NCBI GenBank assembly: GCA_900554385.1
Contig: USHE01000022.1
Span: forward strand, 1-14,906
DNA: 14,906 nt
Direction: 5' to 3'
DNA from: an uncultured bacterium
GTDB lineage: Bacteria > Cyanobacteriota > Vampirovibrionia > Gastranaerophilales > Gastranaerophilaceae
Shown here: one piece after another, positions 6,665 to 13,198 of the stretch
Numbering within the stretch: the stretch's first letter is position 1
How the letters are laid out: each line of letters starts with the position of its first letter
Program-made: the position numbers and the translations under genes
Notes under the pieces: generated by a model
The model's input: only the letters and a program-made list of their open reading frames with translations
The model's database searches: none
Told to the model about the DNA's origin: nothing

Positions 6665-7290
6665 TATTGTAACCTTTCAGTTAATTCATTAACAGCAGCT
6701 TCTGTCATAATTACAGAAGCAGCTTCCAGTAAATCTTTCACATTTAAGTTTGACGGTAAAATCAATTTTACGCTTGGGATATTTCTTGCAGAAAGTTCCA
6801 AGTGTTGATTTTCAGCAGCTTTTGTATCAGCAACGATTAATACTTTACCGCTTACGTTCAATGATTTTAACGCCGCAACCATCAATTTTGTTTTAGGTTC
6901 AACGATTGTTGAAAAATCTTTAACAACGATTAATTGGTCTTGTCTTGCTGATAATGCAGATTTAAGAGCCAATTTTCTTGCTTTTTGAGGCATATTGAAA
7001 GCGTAATCTCTTGGTTTAGGACCAAACACTACGCCGCCGCCAGCAAACAATGGAGAACGGAGAGAACCAGCTCTTGCTCTACCAGTACCTTTTTGTTTCC
7101 AAGGTTTTCTGCCGCCGCCTGCTACTTCTGCTCTTGTTTTACAAGAAGCTGAACCTTGACGGGCATTGTTTAATTGTCTTCTCAAAGCCAAGTGCATTAC
7201 GTGCAAATTTGGTTCAACGCCGAAAACAGCTTCGTTCAAAGTGATTTCGCCTAATTTTTCTCCATTTGTACTTAATATTTCTTTTGACAT
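6664..7290 (-). CDS. rplD: 50S ribosomal protein L4
   Basis: This 208-residue protein contains the conserved extended loop (KTRAEVAGGGRKPWKQKGTG, RARAGSLRSPLFAGGGVVFGP) that lines the exit tunnel, followed by the globular domain. In E. coli L4 also represses its own operon by binding the leader; whether that happens here cannot be told from the sequence. The ATG follows AAGGAAAATAAA. Its stop overlaps the rplW start by one base. Confidence 0.98.
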   Translation of the reverse strand: MSKEILSTNGEKLGEITLNEAVFGVEPNLHVMHLALRRQLNNARQGSASCKTRAEVAGGGRKPWKQKGTGRARAGSLRSPLFAGGGVVFGPKPRDYAFNMPQKARKLALKSALSARQDQLIVVKDFSTIVEPKTKLMVAALKSLNVSGKVLIVADTKAAENQHLELSARNIPSVKLILPSNLNVKDLLEAASVIMTEAAVNELTERLQ

Positions 7291-7408
7291 TTTATTTTCC
7301 TTATCCTTTCTTACCTCTTGCTGGTTTAATATTTAAACCGCTTTATGTGGCAAGTTAATTATGTTAATTCCTTATTCGGGCTTATTTGCTTCTAAAAGCA
7401 AAAATCCA
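7291..7408 (-). other. Spacer between rplC and rplD with two hairpins
   Basis: After the rplC stop the minus strand can form TTTGCTT/AAGCAAA with a four-base loop (7385-7402), then GGTTTAA/TTAAACC with a three-base loop (7323-7339). Neither is followed by a T-run. The rplD ribosome binding site closes the spacer. No small ORF with a convincing start is visible. Confidence 0.5.
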
Positions 7409-8044
7409 CTAGTTCCATTTTGTTCTTGTCGGAACGATTGTTACCAATCTGCCTTCGCAGCCAGGAACTGAACCTTTTACCAATACTAAATTCTTTTCAG
7501 CATCAACTTTAACTAATTTTAATTTAGTAATAGTAACTCTTTCGTTACCCATGTTACCAGCCATTCTTTTGCCTTTGATAACACGGCTTGGAGTTGTACC
7601 TGCACCGATAGAACCAGGTTCTCTGTGGTTTTTAGAACCGTGTCCCATTGGACCTCTGCCAAAGTTCCATCTTTTTACTGTACCTTGGAAACCTTTACCT
7701 ATTGATTTTCCTGTTACATCAACTTTTTCTACATTTTCAAGAACTGATAATTCGATTTTATCGCCTACTTTGTAGTCTTGAGGATTCTCAACTCTGAACT
7801 CTTGAAGATGTCTGAAGTTTTCAAGATTATTCTTTTTGAAGTGACCGATTTCTGCTTTTGTTAAGTGTTTTTCTTTAGCAGCAATTGTACCAACCTGGAT
7901 AGCATTATAGCCGTCAGTTTCAACAGTTTTAACCTGAGTTACAACGATGTCGTCAACTTTGATAACGGTTACAGGAATAGCCAATCCTTGTTCGTCAAAA
8001 ATTTGTGTCATTCCAAGCTTTTTACCTATTACACCTAGTGTCAT
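7409..8044 (-). CDS. rplC: 50S ribosomal protein L3
   Basis: This 211-residue protein starts MTLGVIGKKLGMTQIFDEQG. The long conserved loop WNFGRGPMGHGSKNHREPGS and the GKRMAGNMGNERVT segment reach toward the peptidyl transferase centre. The frame is open for 22 more codons upstream (to 8110), but the family N-terminus begins at MTLG. That ATG is preceded by the AAGG of GGAAAGGTAAAAAT, so I chose 8044. The glutamine in the MGHGSKNH-type region is a known methylation target in some bacteria but cannot be assigned here. A 234-base structured spacer separates it from rpsJ. Confidence 0.97.
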   Translation of the reverse strand: MTLGVIGKKLGMTQIFDEQGLAIPVTVIKVDDIVVTQVKTVETDGYNAIQVGTIAAKEKHLTKAEIGHFKKNNLENFRHLQEFRVENPQDYKVGDKIELSVLENVEKVDVTGKSIGKGFQGTVKRWNFGRGPMGHGSKNHREPGSIGAGTTPSRVIKGKRMAGNMGNERVTITKLKLVKVDAEKNLVLVKGSVPGCEGRLVTIVPTRTKWN

Positions 8045-8278
8045 ATTTTTACCTTTCCTGCTCCTCCTACTTGGTGCGGACATAATTCCACCCCTTATTC
8101 GGATTTGCATTTTCTCTTGCGAGCGCTACGTCTTGCTTAATTACTTTACCTCTCGGGGACTTACACCCCACAACCTTTCGGTTGTTCCGATTGTAACCAT
8201 TCTGTTGATAGTTCAATCGGTCGCAGTTCACATTATATGCATAATGCTTATTTAATTTTCAAATGCCGGTTACTGAAA
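8045..8278 (-). other. Structured 234-base spacer between rpsJ and rplC
   Basis: This is the longest gap in the cluster. Read on the minus strand it holds, in order: CATTAT/ATAATG with a four-base loop (8231-8246); a seven-base stem CCGATTG/CAATCGG (8187-8220) with AAC/GTT continuing inside past a bulge; ACAACC-GAAA-GGTTGT with a GNRA tetraloop (8170-8185); a GGGG/CCCC stem just after; and a small CTC-GCAA-GAG hairpin, also GNRA. The density of stems and GNRA loops suggests a folded leader of rplC rather than random spacer. I do not recognise a known riboswitch class. Confidence 0.55.
8232..8262 (-). promoter_or_regulatory. Possible internal promoter upstream of rplC
   Basis: On the minus strand TTGAAA (8257-8262) and a perfect TATAAT (8232-8237) are separated by 19 bases, longer than the ideal 17. 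The -10 element overlaps the CATTAT/ATAATG hairpin. If active it would start a transcript whose leader is the structured rpsJ-rplC spacer. AT-rich sequence makes chance matches common. Confidence 0.35.
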
Positions 8279-8596
8279 TTACAGTTTAACTTCAATATCA
8301 ACACCAGCAGGTAAATCTAATCTGCTTAACTCTTCAGTTGTCTGTTGAGTTGGTTCGTATATATCGATAATACGTTTGTGTGTTCTTAATTCAAAGTGTT
8401 CACGAGATTTTTTATCAACGTGTGGTGAACGAAGAACGCAATATATACGTCTTTTTGTAGGTAAAGGAATCGGGCCTGCTACTTTAGCATCTGTTCTTTT
8501 TGCAGTTTCTACGATTTTGTCTGAAGATACGTCAATCAATTTGTGATCGTAAGCTTTTAAACAAACTCTGATTCTTTGTCTTTTTGTGCTTGCCAT
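8279..8596 (-). CDS. rpsJ: 30S ribosomal protein S10
   Basis: This 105-residue protein begins MASTKRQRIRVCLKAYDHKLID and includes GPIPLPTKRRIYCVLRSPHVDKKSREHFELRTHKR (split here by position: about residues 38-72). S10 is in the head of the small subunit and, as NusE, also joins NusB in transcription antitermination. The frame is open upstream to 8650. The family start and AAGGAATAAAA before the ATG at 8596 identify the real start. It is the first gene of the cluster, with a promoter about 135 bases upstream. Confidence 0.98.
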   Translation of the reverse strand: MASTKRQRIRVCLKAYDHKLIDVSSDKIVETAKRTDAKVAGPIPLPTKRRIYCVLRSPHVDKKSREHFELRTHKRIIDIYEPTQQTTEELSRLDLPAGVDIEVKL

Positions 8597-8730
8597 TTTT
8601 ATTCCTTTTCTTTTCTGTATTACTACACAATTTGGGGAGTTAAAAAACACGCCGCCCCTGCGTCATTGCCTGAATCTAGCTATTTATAAAAGATTTCGGT
8701 ATTTGTAAACATACTATTCCAAGCGTATCA

Positions 8731-8759
8731 ATCGTATTACAAACATAAATGCCTGTCAA
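8731..8759 (-). promoter_or_regulatory. Promoter of the S10 ribosomal operon
   Basis: A perfect -35 TTGACA (8754-8759, read on the minus strand) and TACGAT (8731-8736) are spaced by exactly 17 bases, a strong sigma-70/SigA-type match. Transcription would begin near 8724, leaving an untranslated leader of about 128 bases before rpsJ. It lies between the minE terminator and rpsJ, where a promoter is expected. Confidence 0.75.
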
Positions 8760-8841
8760 CCGAAAATTTGCGCCTTTGTTTCAAATTTGTTACATTAAAA
8801 AAGCTGCTTGCCGAGAGTGCGCAAATTTTACAAAATATTAC

Positions 8842-8870
8842 AAAAAGCGGTCTAAAAAATGACCGCTTTA
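8842..8870 (-). terminator. Terminator after minE
   Basis: A nine-base perfect stem AAAGCGGTC (8844-8852) / GACCGCTTT (8861-8869) with an eight-base loop is followed on the minus strand by a run of T's. It begins 17 bases after the minE stop. It separates the min operon from the ribosomal operon downstream. Confidence 0.9.
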
Positions 8871-8886
8871 TTATTGGAAAATATAT

Positions 8887-9363
8887 TTATTTTTCAATTT
8901 TTTCTGAATCTTCATCGGCTTCTTCTTCAGCATTACCGCTAGTTTCTACAGCTTCTTCTTCTGAAATTTCTACCTCAGACTCATCATCAACCGTTTCACT
9001 TTCTTCTTCCTCGTCACTATTTTCATCTGAAACTTCTGCTTCATCTTGCGCTTCAGCTTCTTCAATTTCAGATTCCTCTTTCGCACGAAGTACAGGAATT
9101 GAAAGCATCAATGCCATTTGATTACCATCTTGTTCAAAATTTAATTCAAGAGCTTCTTTATCCATTTCTACGTATTTAGATAGAAGTTCAATAAGCTCCT
9201 GTCGCATACGCTGCAATAGTTCAGGGGTCAAATTGGTTCTGTCCTGCATTAAGACAACCCTCAATCTGTTACATGCGACATCTTTTGCATTTTCTTCTTT
9301 CTTTTCTGTTTGGCGGAAGAAGCCCAAAATCGTATTATAAAAATCTGTAAAAATTTCTTTCAT
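8887..9363 (-). CDS. minE: Cell division topological specificity factor MinE, with acidic tail
   Basis: This is a 158-residue protein. Residues 1-93 are a recognisable MinE: an N-terminal amphipathic membrane-targeting stretch (MKEIFTDFYNTILGFF), the MinD-contact helix with RLRVVLMQDR (34-43), and the anti-MinCD/topological domain ending LELNFEQDGNQMALMLSIPVLR. MinE stimulates the MinD ATPase and drives pole-to-pole movement of MinCD. Residues 96-158 form a tail made almost entirely of Glu, Asp, Ser and Ala, absent from the roughly 88-residue E. coli protein. The start at 9363 is chosen over an upstream TTG because AAGGAG lies seven bases before it within the end of minD; minD and minE are only one base apart, so they are probably translationally coupled. 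Confidence 0.95.
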   Translation of the reverse strand: MKEIFTDFYNTILGFFRQTEKKEENAKDVACNRLRVVLMQDRTNLTPELLQRMRQELIELLSKYVEMDKEALELNFEQDGNQMALMLSIPVLRAKEESEIEEAEAQDEAEVSDENSDEEEESETVDDESEVEISEEEAVETSGNAEEEADEDSEKIEK

Positions 9364-9364
9364 C

Positions 9365-10180
9365 CTACTTCTCCTTACCAATTAAACCTGAAAAAAACTT
9401 TTTTACTTTTCCAAGTATGCTTGTATCTTCTTCAAGATTTAAGAAAGGAACATCTTCTCCGATTATTCTTCTTGCGACATTGCTGTAAGCTTTGCCTGCT
9501 AGGGATTTTTCATCATTAACAATAGGCTCGCCTTTGTTAGTTGAAGTAATAATACCGGTATCTTCCGGAATTATACCTATCAAATCGGCTGAAAGTATTT
9601 CTACAACATCTTCTACACTCATCATATCGTTTGATTTAATAAGATTTGGACGAACTCTATTTAATAGAAGTCTGTAAGATTTAATTTCTTCTCTTGCTTC
9701 CAAAAGTCCGATAATTCTATCCGCATCACGAACAGCAGACATCTCTGGAGTAGTAACAACGATAGCTTCAGAAGCTCCTGCCACTGCATTTTGGAAACCT
9801 TGTTCTATACCTGCCGGACAGTCAACAAGAATAAAATCAAACTGTTTTTTCAATTCTTCACAAATATTTTTCAATTGTTCTTCAGTAACTGCAGTTTTAT
9901 CTCGGGTTTGAGCAGCAGCAAGAAGACATAAATTAGGATTCTTTTTATCTTTCACCAAAGCCTGTTTAAGTTTGCAGCGTTCTTCTACAACATCAACAAT
10001 GGTGTAAACAATTCTATTTTCAAGACCAAGTAAAAGGTCCAAATTTCTTAATCCCAAGTCAGTATCAATCATAACGACTTTTTTTCCGGCACGAGCCAGC
10101 GCAGTACCAATATTTGCATTGGTAGTAGTTTTTCCAACTCCACCTTTACCGGATGTAATAACTATTACTCGACCACTCAT
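9365..10180 (-). CDS. minD: Septum site-determining ATPase MinD
   Basis: This 271-residue ParA/MinD-family ATPase has the deviant Walker A motif SGKGGVGKTT at residues 10-19, with signature lysine K12 and K17. The switch region follows (VVMIDTDLGLRNLD, about 36-48), then the Walker B/switch II region FILVDCPAGIEQG (116-128). The C-terminal amphipathic membrane-targeting helix is SILGKVKKFFSGLIGKE (254-270). ATP-bound MinD binds membrane and recruits MinC, and MinE releases it. The start at 10180 matches the family and follows AAGGAGAAACC. An in-frame ATG at 10237, with GGGGAGG upstream and 19 bases from the minC stop, would add 19 residues. Confidence 0.97.
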   Translation of the reverse strand: MSGRVIVITSGKGGVGKTTTNANIGTALARAGKKVVMIDTDLGLRNLDLLLGLENRIVYTIVDVVEERCKLKQALVKDKKNPNLCLLAAAQTRDKTAVTEEQLKNICEELKKQFDFILVDCPAGIEQGFQNAVAGASEAIVVTTPEMSAVRDADRIIGLLEAREEIKSYRLLLNRVRPNLIKSNDMMSVEDVVEILSADLIGIIPEDTGIITSTNKGEPIVNDEKSLAGKAYSNVARRIIGEDVPFLNLEEDTSILGKVKKFFSGLIGKEK

Positions 10181-10256
10181 GGTTTCTCCTTTTATTTCCT
10201 TCGCTTGTGCTTGATTTGGTTCTAAGCATAATGGCATATCTTATCCTCCCCAGCAC

Positions 10257-11123
10257 TTACGCTTCATGTAATTTGTAAATCATAATATGTTTTTTATAAA
10301 CCCTTGCTTCTTCCGGGATATAAGCATCCGACCTTTGAACATAAGGGGTATTCACCGTATCCGGACGTCTTGCAAAAATATCACCTATTCTTAACTGAAT
10401 TGCATTCAATTTAAGCGCACGGATTTTAGAATAAGTATTACCGTCAGAACCTGCGTGAGCAATACCGCCCAATATTCCCCAGACCGTAATATCTCCTTTA
10501 GCTACTATTTCAGCCCCCGGATTTACATCGCCGATAATAACGATATTTCCTTCCGATGAAATACTCTGACCTGAACGCAATGTTCTATGAATATAGAGAG
10601 TAGGTAATTTTTCGGTTTCTTTGTTGTATTTTTTTATCTCGTCACCGTCAAATCCGTCTTCAATTTCAACAATCTCAATTTCTTTGTCTTCAGCTGCCTG
10701 ATTGGAGACTTCATCTTCTTCAGGGTAACGTTCTTCAAAATCACCGTCCCCGAAAATCTTATCCAGAGCTGTTTCCAATTCAACATTCACATTTTTATTT
10801 TCATCTTCTTTGGCGTTTATGTCCAAAGCCGGAACAACATTTTCAATCTTGGAAATTTTGATATCTAAATCGTTCGCAGCTTCTTCTGTTATTTTTGAAG
10901 AAGTTTGGATAAATTCAATTTCAGAATCCATTGTTTCAATTAGAGCTCTCACACTTATAAGTTCAGAGATATTCAAATTAACATCCCCTAATTTTAAGCA
11001 TACTTTTTTGTTTTTAGCTTCCGGCATATCGAGAATTCTGCTTAATTCATAAATAATTTCAGAAGTTTTCTGAGCATTAGCTAAATCAACGATAAAGCCG
11101 TTTTCTACATATCCCTTTTCCAT
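10257..11123 (-). CDS. minC: Septum site-determining protein MinC
   Basis: This 288-residue division inhibitor blocks FtsZ assembly away from midcell when bound to MinD. The C-terminal beta-helical domain is clear: LYIHRTLRSGQSISSEGNIV (176-195), GDVNPGAEIVAKGDITVWG (198-216) and GGIAHAGSDGN plus QLRIGD (to about 248). The N-terminal FtsZ-binding domain (about 1-100) is more divergent. Between them lies an acidic linker of about 70 residues (roughly 105-172), which makes the protein longer than E. coli MinC (231). The start is the ATG at 11123, with AAGGA six bases upstream; a GTG directly before it is also in frame. It is the first gene of minC-minD-minE. Confidence 0.94.
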   Translation of the reverse strand: MEKGYVENGFIVDLANAQKTSEIIYELSRILDMPEAKNKKVCLKLGDVNLNISELISVRALIETMDSEIEFIQTSSKITEEAANDLDIKISKIENVVPALDINAKEDENKNVNVELETALDKIFGDGDFEERYPEEDEVSNQAAEDKEIEIVEIEDGFDGDEIKKYNKETEKLPTLYIHRTLRSGQSISSEGNIVIIGDVNPGAEIVAKGDITVWGILGGIAHAGSDGNTYSKIRALKLNAIQLRIGDIFARRPDTVNTPYVQRSDAYIPEEARVYKKHIMIYKLHEA

Positions 11124-11158
11124 CACAATTCCTTCCTGATAATCAGCGTTATTCCATG

Positions 11159-11187
11159 ACCATACACGAAAAAAATTTCAACTTCAA
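11159..11187 (-). promoter_or_regulatory. Possible promoter of the min operon
   Basis: On the minus strand TTGAAG (11182-11187) and TATGGT (11159-11164) are spaced by 17 bases, and transcription would start about 30 bases before the minC ATG. The -10 element matches only four of six consensus bases, so this is tentative. Confidence 0.35.
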
Positions 11188-11214
11188 CGAATTATTTCAA
11201 ATTGTAATGTTAAT

Positions 11215-12111
11215 TTACGCAACAAGAGAAACTCTGAAATTATCAATCCGCTGAGACAATTCAGATTTTGTAATTTGTCCGTCCTTGTTAATATCAAGCC
11301 CAGGATTCCAATCGTAATATTTTTCGCCTTTAGTTGTCAAAACTTCTCTATTGGCACGTCCCGGAAGGAAATTTATTGCATATAAATCTGCGGCAGAAAG
11401 TCTTGCATCAGATGAAAAACTATATTTTTTTGCAATCTGCAAATACTTTTCCACATAATCAAGTTGTTTCACTGCATCCATAGATTTTAACTGTTCTTTT
11501 GTAACTGGAACCCCATGATTATTTAATTCTTTTATTGCTATATCTGTAAATTGGATTAAGCCAACAGCACCTTTTCCGGATTTATTCAAAGCAGAAGCAT
11601 CCAAGCCGGATTCCGCATTCATAACAGACAACAAATCATTAGGGTCACAGTTCAAACTTTTTGCAACCTTTTGAATTTTATACATAAAATCAGGATTTGC
11701 TTTAAGCTCCTCACCTTTTCCACCTGAACTTTGACTTTGAGCAGCATTACTGCTATCAAAACTATTACTTTCAGCATTATCCTGTAATGATAATGTATTC
11801 TGGAGATTTTGAAGTGCCTCTTGAGAACTGCTTAACATATCGTTAATAGAAAAAGACGGCTGACTTCCAATCAGAGATTGAGAAAGTACATTATTATAGT
11901 TATATGCATAAATATTCTGATACTGCCCCGGCATATAAAAATTCATCACTGACGGAGTTTGAAAAATATTACCCATCATTGAATAAGCACACATAGCAGA
12001 AGTATATCCCTGCATTGCCCCAAGCATAAAAGGATTAACCATAGGACGGCAGCAGCATCCGAAACCGCCAAATCTAAAATTATTACCAAATAAAAAATTC
12101 ATTCCGTACAT
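11215..12111 (-). CDS. Lytic transglycosylase-like protein with EF-hand loop
   Basis: This 298-residue protein has three parts. Residues 1-80 are rich in Phe, Gly, Met, Tyr and Asn with a CCC triplet at 19-21; this is not a typical signal peptide. Residues 85-135 are Ser/Gln/Asn-rich linker. Residues 140-250 resemble the lysozyme-like SLT domain: MNAESGLDASALNKSGKGAVGLIQFT contains the candidate catalytic glutamate E167 and the typical GxxGLxQ-type motif (here GAVGLIQFT, 181-189). Near the end a full EF-hand calcium loop occurs, DINKDGQITKSE (273-284). It probably cleaves peptidoglycan, but activity and export route are unproven. AGGGA lies upstream of the ATG. It is followed by minC on the same strand after 91 bases. 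Confidence 0.75.
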   Translation of the reverse strand: MYGMNFLFGNNFRFGGFGCCCRPMVNPFMLGAMQGYTSAMCAYSMMGNIFQTPSVMNFYMPGQYQNIYAYNYNNVLSQSLIGSQPSFSINDMLSSSQEALQNLQNTLSLQDNAESNSFDSSNAAQSQSSGGKGEELKANPDFMYKIQKVAKSLNCDPNDLLSVMNAESGLDASALNKSGKGAVGLIQFTDIAIKELNNHGVPVTKEQLKSMDAVKQLDYVEKYLQIAKKYSFSSDARLSAADLYAINFLPGRANREVLTTKGEKYYDWNPGLDINKDGQITKSELSQRIDNFRVSLVA

Positions 12112-12268
12112 AATTTTCCCTGTTAATCCCCGTATATTAATAAAGTATTTTCTACTGGAAAAATTGATATTTATAACGGCACATGTAAAAAAATATTAAC
12201 AATTTTTATTATTAACTTATGTAAAAATTTATTTTTATTGTATTATTGATAAAGGGTAAGAGAATATT

Positions 12269-12955
12269 ATGTTTAATGAAACGAAAACACACGAAATCAC
12301 AGTCGACGTTGTAATTTTGACTATTATCAACAATGCAATTCAAGTACTACTGGTAAAAAGACCTAATGAACCTTTTAAGGATAAATGGGCTATACCCGGT
12401 GGTTACGTAAGGTTATCAGAAAACCTTGATCAAGCTGCATTAAGGGTGCTTAAAGAGCGTACAAACGTAGATAACATCTATCTAGAACAGCTTTACACCT
12501 TTGGCGACCCGCTTCGCCACCCGAACGCAAGGGTTATAACATGTGCATATTTTGCGCTGGTTAGAGCCGAAGATATGAAGATAGTATCATCTCCGGAACT
12601 TGGCTGGCACAAAGTTTCAAGCCTTCCGCCTCTTGCTTTTGACCATAAAGAAATTATTGAATATTCTCTGAAAAGAACCCGCGAAAGATTAGAAATTTGT
12701 CCTGTTTGCTATCAGTTACTAAACGAGAAATTTACCCTGACTGAAATGCAAAAATCTTATGAATTGATAATGGAAAAGAAACTAGACAAACGTAACTTTA
12801 GGAAAAAAGCTCTTGCAACTCAAGGGTTAATTGAATTGGATGAGTATACAAAATCATCTTCAAAACGCCCTGCAAGACTCTATACGTTTGAAAATATTCA
12901 ATTAAACTCCAAAAGGGCGCATTTCATTTCTAACAAAAAAAAGGAGAAAAAATAA
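12269..12955 (+). CDS. NrtR-family regulator: Nudix domain plus winged helix
   Basis: This 228-residue protein has an N-terminal Nudix-fold domain (about 8-125) and a C-terminal winged-helix DNA-binding domain (about 150-210: FTLTEMQKSYELIMEKKLDKR and RPARLYTF). The stretch YLEQLYTFGDPLRHPNARV (71-89) is characteristic of NrtR, regulators that sense ADP-ribose or related NAD metabolites. The Nudix box at 45-67 is degenerate: G45 and E51 are kept, but the REUxEE core reads R59-V-L-K-E-R64, so two expected glutamates are lost. Hydrolase activity is therefore doubtful and a sensor-repressor role is likelier. No NAD genes are adjacent, so its targets are unknown. It starts the plus-strand run and is 3 bases from secG. 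Confidence 0.85.
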   Translation: MFNETKTHEITVDVVILTIINNAIQVLLVKRPNEPFKDKWAIPGGYVRLSENLDQAALRVLKERTNVDNIYLEQLYTFGDPLRHPNARVITCAYFALVRAEDMKIVSSPELGWHKVSSLPPLAFDHKEIIEYSLKRTRERLEICPVCYQLLNEKFTLTEMQKSYELIMEKKLDKRNFRKKALATQGLIELDEYTKSSSKRPARLYTFENIQLNSKRAHFISNKKKEKK

Positions 12956-12958
12956 AAC

Positions 12959-13183
12959 ATGGTTACATTTATCTGGCTATTACAAATAATTTCATCAGTA
13001 ATGCTTATTATATTAATATTGCTTCATTCCCCGAAAGGCGATGGAATTGCGGGAATTGGCGGAGCATCTCAGATATTTTCTTCACAAAAAAGTGCAGAAA
13101 AAGGATTAAACAAAATTACAGCAATTTTTGCGGGGATTTTTGTTGTTTGCACTTTCCTTTTAGGTTTTGGAATTATCAAATAA
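12959..13183 (+). CDS. secG: Preprotein translocase subunit SecG
   Basis: This 74-residue protein has two hydrophobic segments (about 3-22 and 52-72) and the conserved cytoplasmic loop between them (HSPKGDGIAGIGGASQIFSS, then QKSAEKGLNKIT). SecG is the small accessory subunit of the SecYEG channel and eases SecA-driven translocation. It starts 3 bases after the regulator gene stops. AAGGAG lies 12 bases upstream of the ATG, longer than usual, inside the regulator's last codons. secY is not in this window. Confidence 0.95.
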   Translation: MVTFIWLLQIISSVMLIILILLHSPKGDGIAGIGGASQIFSSQKSAEKGLNKITAIFAGIFVVCTFLLGFGIIK

Positions 13184-13198
13184 GAAAGAAGTTTTCCC

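Noticed and set aside
7947..8255. A plus-strand frame of 102 codons over the start of rplC and the spacer
   Set aside because: It is antisense to a conserved gene and to structured spacer, with no ribosome binding site; the hydrophobic residues come from T-rich antisense codons.
8597..8724. An L4-binding attenuator in the leader of the S10 operon
   Set aside because: The 128-base leader shows only a weak GGGG/CCCC pairing and no terminator-like T-run, so there is no sequence support for E. coli-type autogenous control.
8768..9121. A Ser-rich plus-strand frame of 117 codons opposite minE
   Set aside because: Its serine runs are simply the antisense of the Glu/Asp-rich MinE tail, and it lacks a ribosome binding site.
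12112..12268. An NrtR operator in the divergent gap
   Set aside because: The region has repeated ATTAAC and TATGTAAAAA words but no convincing symmetric operator, and such words are expected in AT-rich sequence.
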